This document shows positions 18,886 to 28,078 of a stretch of 64,000 nt of DNA, piece after piece. Every line of letters begins with the position of its first letter. Position 1 is the first letter of the stretch. The translations under genes were made by a program, and so were the position numbers. This DNA comes from Psychromonas sp. MB-3u-54 (GTDB lineage: Bacteria > Pseudomonadota > Gammaproteobacteria > Enterobacterales > Psychromonadaceae), in contig NZ_PJBP01000117.1 in assembly GCF_002836415.1 (NCBI RefSeq), forward strand, positions 31,654 through 95,653, given 5' to 3'. The notes under the pieces were generated by a model. It was not told the DNA's origin, made no database searches, and saw only the letters and a program-made list of their open reading frames with translations.

Positions 18886-18980
18886 TGGTCCAAAATTTAG
18901 ATTCAGGTGTGATTGACTGCTTTTAATCTTTTCCATTTCAACAAGTTTACAATACATAGTGCCCCCGCTTTTATTAACGC

Positions 18981-19331
18981 TTAATCAGTCAACTCTGCGG
19001 CAACAATAATAATTTCCACTAACAACTCTGGTCGCGCAAGTTTTGCCTCACTGCATGCTCGAGCAGGAGCTGAGCCTTTCGGTACCCACGCATCCCAAAC
19101 TTCATTCATTTCAGCAAAATATTTCATATCGGCAACCCAAATAATAGCCTGTAGAATGTTTTCTTTACTGCTGTTGGCTTGTGTTAGCAATTCATCTACG
19201 CGGCTAAGCATTTCAGTTGTTTGCTCCTGAATGGTAGTGCCCCCCACGCCGACCTGGCCACAAAGATAAACAACGCCGTTATGTTTAACAATCTTGCTCA
19301 TTCGTTCGCCAGCATGTATACGTTCGATCAT
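18981..19331 (-). CDS. RidA family (YjgF/UK114) imine deaminase
   Basis: A 116-residue Rid-superfamily protein. [11 protein letters not shown], the [13 protein letters not shown] helix, [11 protein letters not shown] and the C-terminal [20 protein letters not shown] match the family; arginine 91 is at the position of the arginine that binds the carboxylate in active RidA, so activity is plausible. RidA proteins hydrolyse reactive imines/enamines to keto acids and ammonia. It lies 128 bases downstream of the amino-acid dehydrogenase genes on the same strand, which would produce an imino acid, so it may complete that reaction. Confidence 0.88.
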   Translation of the reverse strand: MIERIHAGERMSKIVKHNGVVYLCGQVGVGGTTIQEQTTEMLSRVDELLTQANSSKENILQAIIWVADMKYFAEMNEVWDAWVPKGSAPARACSEAKLARPELLVEIIIVAAELTD

Positions 19332-19458
19332 AAATACTCCATTAATTAATTATCCGTTAAATTAGGATTCTGATGAATATTGTTTTTTTATTTCAGCTCT
19401 AAACCAATTGTCGAAGAAAAATAGCCTCGATACCCAAAATTAGCCCAGTTTATTATTT

Positions 19459-20865
19459 TTAATCTTTATATTGCTGCATAAAAGATTTATCTGTTGGTGT
19501 TAGGCTGGCCAGTTCACCGAGCTTTAATGGTTTTATTGGATAACGAATACGAAAGTATCCTACTTCAGATACTTCTATATTAGCTTCATCTGCAATAATT
19601 TCAGCCGCTGTTTGCCCGCAATAGCGCCCCTGGCAAGGCCCCATGCCGCATCTGCTAAATGATTTGATTTGATTTATTCCATAAGCAGAATGATGAGTAT
19701 ATTGACGAATATCTCCAGCAGAAACTTCCTCACAACGACAAATAATAGTCTTATCAACAGGTGTTAAGGCCTGCTGAGGGGGAGAATATAATGCATCCAA
19801 AAAAGGACGAATAACAAGTTCCTGCTTAATCTGTTGCTTTAATGTGTTAGTGCTTTTTTGCCATTCGTCTTTAGTTATTTTTCCCAAAGAATACAAAGCT
19901 TCACAAGCAACCAAATGACCTTGGTACTCAGCAACTAATGCGCCACCAATGCCACTATTATCGCCAGCCACAGCAACGCCGGACAAAGAGGTATTCTGAT
20001 GCTCATCTAAGCTTGGGCGCCAGCAACGTTGTAGTGGATCCCAGCTATGATCTAATTCAAGTGCACGAGTCAATTGGACATTTGGCACCACTCCAATATG
20101 GCTTAAGATTGTTTGAGCATCCAAGACCTCTTTTTTGCCAGCACAAGTGAAACTTAGCCCTTCAACTTTATCAACGCCGTAAGCACAAATATCAGTCGCA
20201 CGATGATAGTGTTTCACCCCTGCTTTTTTTATTTGTAGAAGCAGGTTGATCCCTTTATAAATATATTTTCTTCCCTGAATTGCATTGGCCCAATAACGGC
20301 TCGCTTTAATGTATTGCTTAGACGCTTGTGTATCGACAATCGCAATGGGTGCGTTACCCGTTTTAATCAACTGTACAGCTAACAAATAAAGCAGCGGCCC
20401 CGTTCCAACCATAATTGCTTGCTTAGGGGCGAGTCCTGATGTTTTAAGCAGTACTTGACTTGCACCAGCCATCATTGCACCGGGTAAGGTCCAGCCAGGA
20501 AATGCAAAAGAACGCTCTAATGCCCCCGTTGCAATAATTATCCGTTTAGCCTGTAATTGTTGTGCTTTACCTCTGCAACTCCAAAATACTTGTTTGTCTT
20601 TATCTACTCGCCAGACCTTAGCCTCGGTAATATGCTGCACGCCGGTTGATTCAACTTCACTGACTAACTTCGCGCCATGTAAATAATCCGGTCCCAATAT
20701 TTCGCCGTGTACATGCCCGTTTTTTTTGATAGAACGATATATCTGCCCACCTGCGCTAGGCTGCTCATCGAGTAACACCACCTTAGAGCCCATTTTTGTA
20801 CAATCAATGGCAGCTGTTATACCTGCTGGCCCTGCCCCAATAATGCACACATCTACATTGAGCAT
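19459..20865 (-). CDS. FAD/NAD(P)-binding subunit of amino-acid dehydrogenase (HcnB/OoxA-like) with BFD-type FeS domain
   Basis: A 468-residue flavoprotein. VDVCIIGAGPAGITAAIDC at residues 4-22 is the FAD dinucleotide fold; AIMVGTGPLLYLLAVQL near 150-166 is a second nucleotide-binding fold; IIATGALERSFAFPGWTLPG is typical of HcnB-like oxidoreductases. Residues 376, 378, 406 and 411 are cysteines in CRCEE and RCGMGPCQGRYCG, the BFD-like [2Fe-2S] domain. It belongs with the two genes upstream (small ferredoxin, FAD oxidase) in a heterotrimeric dehydrogenase like hydrogen cyanide synthase, opine oxidase or D-hydroxyproline dehydrogenase. The amino-acid substrate cannot be told from sequence. Gap to the ferredoxin gene is 18 bases. 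Confidence 0.88.
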   Translation of the reverse strand: MLNVDVCIIGAGPAGITAAIDCTKMGSKVVLLDEQPSAGGQIYRSIKKNGHVHGEILGPDYLHGAKLVSEVESTGVQHITEAKVWRVDKDKQVFWSCRGKAQQLQAKRIIIATGALERSFAFPGWTLPGAMMAGASQVLLKTSGLAPKQAIMVGTGPLLYLLAVQLIKTGNAPIAIVDTQASKQYIKASRYWANAIQGRKYIYKGINLLLQIKKAGVKHYHRATDICAYGVDKVEGLSFTCAGKKEVLDAQTILSHIGVVPNVQLTRALELDHSWDPLQRCWRPSLDEHQNTSLSGVAVAGDNSGIGGALVAEYQGHLVACEALYSLGKITKDEWQKSTNTLKQQIKQELVIRPFLDALYSPPQQALTPVDKTIICRCEEVSAGDIRQYTHHSAYGINQIKSFSRCGMGPCQGRYCGQTAAEIIADEANIEVSEVGYFRIRYPIKPLKLGELASLTPTDKSFMQQYKD

Positions 20866-20883
20866 AACTATTCCCTTATCTAA

Positions 20884-21186
20884 TTAACTTCGCTGACGTT
20901 TAACTGAGATACCTGGTTCAATAACACGCATGCATGCTTGAACATTCAGCTCTCCATTAACTTCCACTCGACATTCAAAACAGCTTCCCATCATACAAAA
21001 TGGACCTCGAGAAGAAGCTGAAACTGCCGTATCTCGAGTATGAATAATGCCTGAGGCCAATAAAGCGGCTGCAATGGTATCCCCTTGTCGTGCGGTAACC
21101 GGGCGTTCTTCCCAATAAAATTGTACTTCACTAGATGCTTCATGCGGCTGTGAATTTAATCTTACAAAATTAGAATCGGCTTTCAT
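20884..21186 (-). CDS. Small [2Fe-2S] ferredoxin-like subunit (HcnA-like)
   Basis: A 100-residue protein with the [2Fe-2S] pattern C-x4-C-x2-C-x12-C in GPFCMMGSCFECRVEV and the later VQACM. RQGDTIAAALLASGI is the usual N-terminal ubiquitin-like fold of this subunit. It would pass electrons between the two FAD subunits. The ATG at 21186 has GGAG seven bases upstream and overlaps the end of the oxidase gene by 17 bases, suggesting coupled translation; a TTG lies one codon earlier. Confidence 0.87.
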   Translation of the reverse strand: MKADSNFVRLNSQPHEASSEVQFYWEERPVTARQGDTIAAALLASGIIHTRDTAVSASSRGPFCMMGSCFECRVEVNGELNVQACMRVIEPGISVKRQRS

Positions 21187-22267
21187 CAAATTTCTCCAAG
21201 TCTGGTGCTTCAGCTTTATTCTCCAGCCATAAAGGCATTAAATAACTGTGCACCGCTGCTAATGTAATACCACTATGGCAACTGATCATGTACGCCCCGG
21301 AATGGGTTTTTGACTTCTGATAGATAGGCAAACCATCTGGCGATATTATTCTCAGCGCCCCCCAGCTTCTGACCAACTGAATATTCGCTAAGAACGGATA
21401 TGTCGCAATGGCGCGTTCTGCGATGGCAGCAGTGACAGAAATTGTATCTTGTGAGTTAAATCCAGCTGCTTCTTTAGAGTCACCGATTTGAATTCCTCCT
21501 TCATCAACTTGGCGAATAATGCCAGAAGGACGATTGATCATTGGCGGAAGTTTTTCGGTGATCAAAATTTGCCCTTTTTGTGGTGTGACAGGAGCCTTAA
21601 AACCGAGTTGTGGCCCAAGCACTGCTGAACCCAAACCAGCGGAAAGAACGACTTTATCACTGACCATTGTGCTGCCATCTTGCATTTCAATCGTAAATCG
21701 GCCGTCACTTTGCTGCTCAACCTCAACAACATTCACTTGCGAGATAATCTTTCCACCTAAGGCTGTAATCGCTTTATGGTATGATTTTAATAATTTAAGC
21801 GGATTGACATGACCATCTTCAGGGCCAAATATTGCACCGATAACATCAGGCCCTATTTGTGGCTCTTCTTGCTTAAGCTTGGCTCGATCCCATATTTCGT
21901 AGGGGTAATCTATGCCTAACTCTTGACCAAGTTGCTGGTATTTTTCAACTCGTTGTTGCAACTCTTGTTCAGAAAAAAAGAAGTCGTAACCTCCTTTCTG
22001 TACTAAATCTAGTGTTTCGCCGCTCACTTCTTCCAGTTCATTTGCGAGATCTCGCCACAAACCGATAGAGCGTTGAGTCCAAGCAGCATAATGTGGAGCA
22101 CCGAAGCCTTTACAGGAAAGCCAGACTAGCCCAAAATTACCTCTGGATGCACGATGATCGCTATCACCACCATCCAAAACAGTCACATTATGACCTGACT
22201 TTAGTAGTCCATAAGCAACGGCACAGCCAACAATTCCACCACCAATAACGGCATACTCTGGTTTCAT
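21170..22267 (-). CDS. FAD-dependent amino-acid oxidase/dehydrogenase subunit (DAO family, HcnC-like)
   Basis: A 365-residue DAO-family flavoprotein. YAVIGGGIVGCAVAYGLLKS at residues 4-23 binds FAD, followed by VLDGGD and NFGLVWLSCKG. The C-terminal ISPDGLPIYQKS and ISCHSGITLAAVHS segments match the glycine-oxidase-like substrate domain. It is the catalytic part that would oxidise the amine of an amino acid or opine to an imine. The neighbours are its FeS partners downstream and a TRAP importer upstream, so the substrate is probably imported by that transporter. No epimerase or racemase is adjacent, so a role in hydroxyproline use is not supported. Confidence 0.88.
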   Translation of the reverse strand: MKPEYAVIGGGIVGCAVAYGLLKSGHNVTVLDGGDSDHRASRGNFGLVWLSCKGFGAPHYAAWTQRSIGLWRDLANELEEVSGETLDLVQKGGYDFFFSEQELQQRVEKYQQLGQELGIDYPYEIWDRAKLKQEEPQIGPDVIGAIFGPEDGHVNPLKLLKSYHKAITALGGKIISQVNVVEVEQQSDGRFTIEMQDGSTMVSDKVVLSAGLGSAVLGPQLGFKAPVTPQKGQILITEKLPPMINRPSGIIRQVDEGGIQIGDSKEAAGFNSQDTISVTAAIAERAIATYPFLANIQLVRSWGALRIISPDGLPIYQKSKTHSGAYMISCHSGITLAAVHSYLMPLWLENKAEAPDLEKFDESRF

Positions 22268-22294
22268 ATGATTTATTCCGTGAATCTAAAAAAT

Positions 22295-22313
22295 CGGGAG
22301 AGAATGTCTCCCG
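22295..22313 (-). terminator. Attenuator between dctP and the oxidase genes
   Basis: CGGGAGA and TCTCCCG pair around a five-base loop; on the minus strand the stem is followed by ATTTTTTAG. It lies after the TRAP binding-protein gene and 27 bases before the oxidase start, so it may limit read-through rather than separate operons. Confidence 0.7.
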
Positions 22314-22356
22314 TAATACAAAGGTTAGATAAAGCAATTGCAATGCTTCTGCTTAT

Positions 22357-23382
22357 TTATTTCCCTATTTTATCTAAAATATTTTGCCCCCACTTAGCGC
22401 CAATATCATCTAGTATTTCAGGCCAAACGTTTTCACGAACGCTGTCGGAAATTTTTGCTAATTGCTGGTCGCTAATTTCAACAATGTTGGTGCCATTATC
22501 AGCCAATTTTTGCTCATTCATGGTCTGTTGAACAGGAGCACTCAACCAGCGCTTATTTTCAAATTCAGTGGCAGCTGAGATCAATACTTTTTGCTGATCA
22601 TTAGATAAATCGCTTAAACGTTCACTATTGATAATTAAATACCAAACCTCAAAGTGAGTATTTAATGGAATGTAAGTTTTTGTCACATCACGGAAAGAGG
22701 CATAATAACCTTCAGCGCCGGAGCCAATAACACCATCAACTACTCCAGTCTGAACAGCCGTAAATGCTTCAGAAAAAGGCAGTGGTGCCGCTATATAACC
22801 TAAATCTCCGGCTAATAATTGGAAGCTCTTAATCGGTGGTACACGCAGCTTTATACCCTTTTGAACATCAATCTCTCCTGCGCTTTCAGCTTCTACATTA
22901 AGAGCAACACCACCAAAATAAACAGGGTAAGCAGCAAGAACGGTAATATCTTGTTCAGCATACAGTCTCTGCATAGCCTCACGAACAGCGCCGCCGCTAC
23001 CATAAATTTTCTGTGCTTCTTGCCAGTTATTTGCTAAAGATGGCAGTAAAGCTAATTGCATTTTTCTGTCCGCTGCAGAGGATGCAGGTTGCACAGCCAT
23101 ATCGATGGCGCCTAATGAGATCCGCTCCTGAACTATGGTGTAATCTCCCAGAGCATTAGCTGCATAAATGCGAAGTTTTAAATCGCCATCTGTTGCAGAT
23201 TCAATTGCTTTACTTAAGTTTTTCACATCATTATCAATCGCAGTTCCCTGCGGACGAACGTGACTAATCTGCAATGCATCTGCAAAAACAGTTGGTACAC
23301 CAAACACTGTGAGCGCAAGAAAAGCTGCTTTTACAGATTTCGTTGGCTTCCATGATGGTAAAAGTGTATTTGTTAATTTCAT
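22357..23382 (-). CDS. dctP: TRAP transporter substrate-binding protein (DctP family)
   Basis: A 341-residue periplasmic binding protein with a signal peptide ending PTVFA (residue about 35). ISHVRPQGTAIDN, KGIKLRVPPIKSFQLL with the ligand-carboxylate arginine, and FSEAFTAVQTGVVDGVIG are family signatures. Third gene of the minus-strand run dctQ, dctM, dctP, then the amino-acid dehydrogenase genes. The order differs from the first TRAP operon in this window, where dctP comes first. An amino-acid or opine-like ligand is inferred from its neighbours. Confidence 0.9.
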   Translation of the reverse strand: MKLTNTLLPSWKPTKSVKAAFLALTVFGVPTVFADALQISHVRPQGTAIDNDVKNLSKAIESATDGDLKLRIYAANALGDYTIVQERISLGAIDMAVQPASSAADRKMQLALLPSLANNWQEAQKIYGSGGAVREAMQRLYAEQDITVLAAYPVYFGGVALNVEAESAGEIDVQKGIKLRVPPIKSFQLLAGDLGYIAAPLPFSEAFTAVQTGVVDGVIGSGAEGYYASFRDVTKTYIPLNTHFEVWYLIINSERLSDLSNDQQKVLISAATEFENKRWLSAPVQQTMNEQKLADNGTNIVEISDQQLAKISDSVRENVWPEILDDIGAKWGQNILDKIGK

Positions 23383-23396
23383 TAAAAAATCCTTAT

Positions 23397-24695
23397 TTAA
23401 TAACCAAAAAATGTTGGAAGAAAGAGTGATAGTTCAGGCCAGGCTGAGGTTAAAATAACTACGGGTAAATAACCCCAAACTATTAACATCATTGCAGGAC
23501 CGATCACTTCAGAAAATTTCACCTTGCCTATACGAGCACCGAGGTAGAGTATGGAAGCATAGGGAGGAGTTACCCCACCCATTGCCGTATTTACTCCAAT
23601 AATGGCGGCGAATTGAATTGGGCTAATGCCCATCGCAGTCATCAAGGGAAGTAATAGGGGAGCAATCAAAATAATTGCAGTAATATCATTTACAATCATA
23701 CCCACTAAAAAAAGCATGATATTAAGAAAGATAAGGAGTAATACTTTATTTTCAGTAACACTAAAAACGGCTTCGACCAATTCTGCAGGAATATTTTCAA
23801 CAACAAACATCTGACTCAGAATCAGGCTGAAAAGGATCATAAACATAATAGAGCCGACAGCTGTTGCAGACTCTTTGCCCGACTCTAATAGCGTTTTCCA
23901 TGTCAAGCCTTTGTAAATCCAAAAACCGACCGGAATTGAATATATAACAGCAAGAGCAGCGGCCTCAGTGGGCGTCATAATGCCGCCGTAAATACCGCCC
24001 AGTATAATGATGGGCATCAATAAAGCGGGAATAGCATGAGTCGTACGCGTTTTTACTTCTTTAAGCATTCCTTTAAGCGGTAATTTTTCATCTAATATGA
24101 GCGGGAAATTACGTGCCTTAATCATATTAATCACAGCAAAGTTAAAGGTGACTAATAATCCGGGACCCAGTGTCGCTAAAAAACATGCAAGAATAGAGGT
24201 ATCTGTCACCCACCCATACACAATCATGGTGACACTAGGGGGAATAAGAAGCCCTAATATTGATGAGTTCGCGATCAATGCAGTTGCATACGCTCTTGGG
24301 TAACCACGTTTTTCCATTTCAGGAATAAGCAACGGTCCTATCGCGGCAATACCAGTTAAACCACTTCCTGAGATCGCGCCAACAATGGCACAACTTACTG
24401 AAGCGACGATACCGAGACCACCACGAATATGACCAACAAAGGTATTGAGAAAACGTAATAAACTTGCCGCTATACCGCTTTGACTCATTATCGTTCCAGC
24501 CAGAACAAAAAGAGGAATTGCCAGCAAGATAGGGTTCATTAATTGTCCGGCTCCCCACATCATATTACCTTTCATGGAGATGCCTCCACCGATGCTCATA
24601 ACCATTAGCGCACCACCAAAACAAAATGGTAATGGAACACCAACGGTCAATAGGATAACCAGTACAGCAACAGCCAGTAATGCTACTTCAAACAT
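23397..24695 (-). CDS. dctM: TRAP transporter large permease (DctM family)
   Basis: A 432-residue protein with about twelve hydrophobic helices. Signatures are GAISGSGLTGIAAIGPLLIP, LLIPPSVTMIVYGW and NTAMGGVTPPYASILYLGA. Its start overlaps the small-permease stop by eight bases and its stop lies 14 bases before the binding-protein gene, so the three are one transcription unit. It is only moderately similar to the other DctM in this window, so the two blocks carry distinct transporters rather than a recent duplication. Confidence 0.93.
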   Translation of the reverse strand: MFEVALLAVAVLVILLTVGVPLPFCFGGALMVMSIGGGISMKGNMMWGAGQLMNPILLAIPLFVLAGTIMSQSGIAASLLRFLNTFVGHIRGGLGIVASVSCAIVGAISGSGLTGIAAIGPLLIPEMEKRGYPRAYATALIANSSILGLLIPPSVTMIVYGWVTDTSILACFLATLGPGLLVTFNFAVINMIKARNFPLILDEKLPLKGMLKEVKTRTTHAIPALLMPIIILGGIYGGIMTPTEAAALAVIYSIPVGFWIYKGLTWKTLLESGKESATAVGSIMFMILFSLILSQMFVVENIPAELVEAVFSVTENKVLLLIFLNIMLFLVGMIVNDITAIILIAPLLLPLMTAMGISPIQFAAIIGVNTAMGGVTPPYASILYLGARIGKVKFSEVIGPAMMLIVWGYLPVVILTSAWPELSLFLPTFFGY

Positions 24696-25182
24696 AATCT
24701 AGGGCCTTCTTCATTACACGTGGGTGGGATTTTAATTTTCGAGCTTTTACTATGATCTGCAGAATAATAAAAGTGCTAATCAGAAGCATGCCAATGAAAA
24801 TTGAAACTTCATGATAAAACGTCGGTATATACAAAGTTGGACTTTCTTTCCATACTCTCCAGGCATATTTACAATAATCCCAAGCCCAATAAGTCAGCCA
24901 AAACGAAATTACTAAGCTAATTACTTCCGCAACTAAGGCTAGTATTATCAGACCTCGCTCTGTTTTTATGAATATTTCCAATACATTGGCACGTATTTGA
25001 GTATCTTCCTTAGAGGCATTGACCGCGCCTAACATATACAACCACATTGTTGGAATTACGATTGATTCTTCCAACCCCATGATAGGGACTTCAAAGACAT
25101 ATCGGGTGATGACTTGGACAAATTGCGAAAATGCAACAAGCATAATCAACCCTGTCAGCAAGTATTTAAACAATTTATTCAT
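24688..25182 (-). CDS. dctQ: TRAP transporter small permease (DctQ family)
   Basis: A 164-residue protein with four hydrophobic helices and the DctQ motif VITRYVFEVPIMGLEESIVI, followed by ASKEDTQIRANVLEIF. It is the first gene of the unit and lies 181 bases from the divergent LysR gene. It overlaps dctM by eight bases. Confidence 0.9.
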   Translation of the reverse strand: MNKLFKYLLTGLIMLVAFSQFVQVITRYVFEVPIMGLEESIVIPTMWLYMLGAVNASKEDTQIRANVLEIFIKTERGLIILALVAEVISLVISFWLTYWAWDYCKYAWRVWKESPTLYIPTFYHEVSIFIGMLLISTFIILQIIVKARKLKSHPRVMKKALDYV

Positions 25183-25363
25183 TGGAAATTCTCTCCTTGT
25201 TACTCAGGCACTGAAATTAAATAACAATGAGATTTTAATCTGATCGTTATTATACGAAGCAATAACTGCGTTTTTTTAATGGGATTAGAATATATATTGA
25301 CTTATATCAAAGCAAACTTAAAATATCTCTACTTCCATAACTTTTTCTTATAGGTGAGAGGCA

Positions 25364-26290
25364 ATGAGTTCCAATCTATCCATTAAGCAACTAGAAACTT
25401 TTCGGGCTGTTATGCGCTCGGGTTCCGTATCTGTCGCGGCACGCTCTCTTTGCCGTAGCCAGCCAGCTATTAGTTCCATGATCAGTAACCTTGAAAATAA
25501 ATTAGGATTTGATCTGTTTGAACGGAATAAAGGCCGGTTAATACCGAGACCGGAAGCCTATTTTTTACTGGAGGAGACCGAAGCTGTACTTGAACGCCTG
25601 ACACGCTCAACGCAATTGATGGCTGAAGTTAAAAATATATCGAGGGGTAATTTGCGAATTGCCTGCATGCCTGCTGCGGCACTTTTTTTCATGCCCCATA
25701 TGATTGCTGATTTCGTAAAAGACAAACCCAATGTAAATATATCAATGATGATGAGAAGTTCCTCGATCGTGCATGACTGGGTGGCCTCTCAACAATACGA
25801 TATTGGCTATTGTGAGCATCCAAAAGAAAGGAGTTCTCTTAATGTCGAACCTATAGAGCTTGAAGCGGTATGCGCTGTACATCAGGACCATCCACTGGCC
25901 AAGTTACCCCTTATTACGCCACTTGATTTGGATGGTGTTCCACTCGCATGTATATATGCTCAACATCCAATAAGTACACAACTGGAAAATATTTTCGATG
26001 CTATAGAAGCAAAATATAATGTCCGTTTTGAGCTGCAAAATTATATTTCTGCTTTTGAATTTGTTGAACAGCAACTTTGCTGCTGTATTTGTGATCCAAT
26101 CAGCGCTGCTAGCTATAATTTTTATAAATCAGGACAAGGGAAAGTTATATTTAAACCTTTTTCACCAAAAATGAAGTTTATGCATGCCATTATTACGCCG
26201 GCGCACAAACCTTTATCAATGCTTGCGAAAGCATTTGCAGAAAATATACAAACAGGCGTGCAATTATTTATAGAAAAAGAAATTAAATAG
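25364..26290 (+). CDS. LysR-type regulator of the second TRAP/amino-acid dehydrogenase unit
   Basis: A 308-residue LysR-family protein. Helix-turn-helix at residues about 8-66 (LETFRAVMRSGSVSVAARSL and SQPAISSMISNLENKLGFDL), then the effector domain. It is divergent from dctQ with GAGAGG before the ATG. The likely role is control of the adjacent catabolic genes by their substrate. The effector domain carries an unusual CCCICDP cysteine cluster (near residue 240). Confidence 0.9.
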   Translation: MSSNLSIKQLETFRAVMRSGSVSVAARSLCRSQPAISSMISNLENKLGFDLFERNKGRLIPRPEAYFLLEETEAVLERLTRSTQLMAEVKNISRGNLRIACMPAAALFFMPHMIADFVKDKPNVNISMMMRSSSIVHDWVASQQYDIGYCEHPKERSSLNVEPIELEAVCAVHQDHPLAKLPLITPLDLDGVPLACIYAQHPISTQLENIFDAIEAKYNVRFELQNYISAFEFVEQQLCCCICDPISAASYNFYKSGQGKVIFKPFSPKMKFMHAIITPAHKPLSMLAKAFAENIQTGVQLFIEKEIK

Positions 26291-27120
26291 CGTAATACCT
26301 AACCAGTTTCGCACCTATTATCCTTTTAGGTTTGACGGTCATTATTGACTTTCGAGCTAGACTGTTACGGTCAGTTATTTTTAGCCACTAATTTGTAGAA
26401 AATTCACCTTGTTATATAGGAGCAGAGCGCCTCAGAAAGATAGCTGGCTAAAGCCCTAAAGCTAATTAGAGCAGATAAGAATTCAGGTGAATACTGACGA
26501 AGGATGTTTATACCAAAAGAACTAAAAAGGTGATCACCCTTGCTGGTTAAAATCATCCCTAACTGCGTTGTGAGTTTTGAAGTGAGAACAACTATCTCCT
26601 GCAACTCACGCCTTGTTAGTGCTAATTTTTCCTTCGCAATAATTGATCACTTCATTAATTCCTTTGGTATTATAAGCAAACCGGAAATAATCTGCTTAGC
26701 AATACTACGGATAAAATATCCTACACCACCCCCCTATTTACAAAGGCTCCCGCCCCTTGAGGCGTAAACGTGGCGTAAAGAGGTCAAATAATATCGAAAT
26801 ATCAGACTAAAAGAGAGCAGTTACGGAGGCTAATATTGATTTGAAACGAGGTCATCTTTAAAAAATATAAATCGCTTTATAGTGGATACAGTAATTTTTA
26901 TACGTTTGATATATGTCGACAACTACTTCGTAAATAGCTTTTTAAATAACGCTATGATTAGTTCGTTGCCAGTCACTTACTTTCAAGTTCGGCATCAACC
27001 TGGAAGTACCAGGTTGATCGATTTCATTGATCAGGCGCTTTGGGCAAAAAGCGCCTCAGATTTTTATTCTTTAATATCAATTTGAACAACCGATATTAGG
27101 TTATATTCCAGTTTTTTGGT
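26291..27120. other. Gene-free interval with repeat debris
   Basis: No gene can be supported. The segment near 26669-26705 (TATAAGCAAACCGGAAATAA, then CTTAGCAATACTACGG) resembles 31478-31514, so the two are copies of a dispersed sequence. GAGGCGTAAACGTGGCGTAA at 26758 carries two copies of GGCGTAA, resembling the TTTACGCC/ATTACGCC pairs at the tRNA-Trp repeats and possibly integrase arm sites. A hairpin GGCGCTTT/AAAGCGCC (27034-27056) followed by TTTTT could be a terminator. Confidence 0.45.
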
Positions 27121-27178
27121 CGTGGGTATGGGTGTCCAGCCTTTTTAGGTATGGGTGTCCAGCCTTTTTATCCAGCCT
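27121..27178 (+). repeat. Short tandem repeats
   Basis: GGTATGGGTGTCCAGCC followed by TTTTTA occurs twice in tandem (period 23) and a third, partial unit TCCAGCCTTTTTA follows. It lies directly before the copy B repeat. Confidence 0.75.
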
Positions 27179-27185
27179 TTTTACA

Positions 27186-27345
27186 CTTCGTGCGGACTGA
27201 ATCAGCGGCTACCTCAGGATTGTTGCTGCAGACCACCCTTCCCAGTCACAGGTTTCGGCTGCGGCTCTGCACTTGAGATAAGAAGAACAAATAGCCGGTC
27301 AAAAGTTATCCAGGTTGATTTGCACAGGTTATTTGGGTGAAAGGC
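27186..27345 (+). repeat. Dispersed repeat, copy B (matches 3263-3425)
   Basis: Begins TCGTGCGGACTGAATCAGCG, resembling the end of the metallophosphoesterase pseudogene at 3.26 kb and its downstream DNA through TCAGGATTGTTGCTGCAG, GGTTTCGGCT and AGGTTGATT. The coding part is absent here. Confidence 0.6.
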
Positions 27346-27417
27346 TTTTATTCTTCCTGTACTGAATAATTTGTACAACATTCAAAAATGAGAGATGATT
27401 AAAAAATAGGAAGCGCG

Positions 27418-27744
27418 ATGAAAAACTCAAAACAGTTTATTCAAAGACTTCTGAGTTCTGCAGATATCAGACTGAATGGCTCCAAAGATGATGATATTCA
27501 AGTTCATAATAGCAGATTTTATGATGACCTATTGGCGGGAGGATCTTTGGCTCTTGAAGAAGCCTATGTTAGGGGAGACTGGGATTGTAAAAGTGTTTAT
27601 CATGTTGTTTCTATTGTAATGTTTGAACATGTTGGGCCTCGGAATTACAGAGAACATATTAAAAAACAGAGGGACTGTTTGAAGGATAATGGTTTATTTC
27701 TTTTACATACTATTGGATCAAATGCCGTCAGCAGAAACAGATGA
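27418..27744 (+). pseudogene. cfa: cfa remnant: cyclopropane-fatty-acid synthase with internal in-frame deletion
   Basis: The 108-codon frame starts like Cfa (LLSSADIRLNGSKDDDIQVH, SLALEEAYVRGDWDC) and then jumps at residue about 60 to VVSIVMFEHVGPRNY and NGLFLLHTIGSN, which in E. coli Cfa lie some 180 residues further on. The deletion keeps the frame but removes the S-adenosylmethionine motif (DIGCGWG) and most of the catalytic domain; the C-terminal third is missing too. Start codon and ribosome site (AGGAAG) survive, so a short product could be made, but it cannot be an active methyltransferase. Confidence 0.85.
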
Positions 27745-28078
27745 CAAAGAACTTAAGCTCTCTAATAGTCAATAAAAAAAGACACTCTATTAGCGACTTT
27801 ATTGTCATATTGAATCGGTAATAGAAAAGGTAGGACAAAGGTAAGTTGGGACAGCCAACGTTGTTCAACTTAATTAGGCATTAAATTAACGGCTATAAAT
27901 CCCCAAATAAAGCCCTCGCTTCGCAATCAGGACAGATAATTCCGCATAATGCAGTGATTGAGTGGTTTTAATCGGCATCGCTCTGTAAATGACAACACCT
28001 CAATACTGCCGAATAATGTATACAAAAAAGGCCAAACCTAAATTCAGCCAATATTCAATTTATTGTACCTTGGAATGA
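27745..28078. other. Gene-free interval with a partial copy of the dispersed 3' repeat
   Basis: Bases 27870-27950 (GGCATTAAATTAACGGCTAT onward, with ACAGATAATTCCGCATAA) match 31862-31945 upstream of the tRNA-Trp repeat and more loosely 8150-8215. No gene is supported. Confidence 0.5.

Noticed and set aside
26404..26604. 66-residue minus-strand frame in the repeat-rich gap
   Set aside because: No ribosome site, no recognisable domain, lies among repeats.
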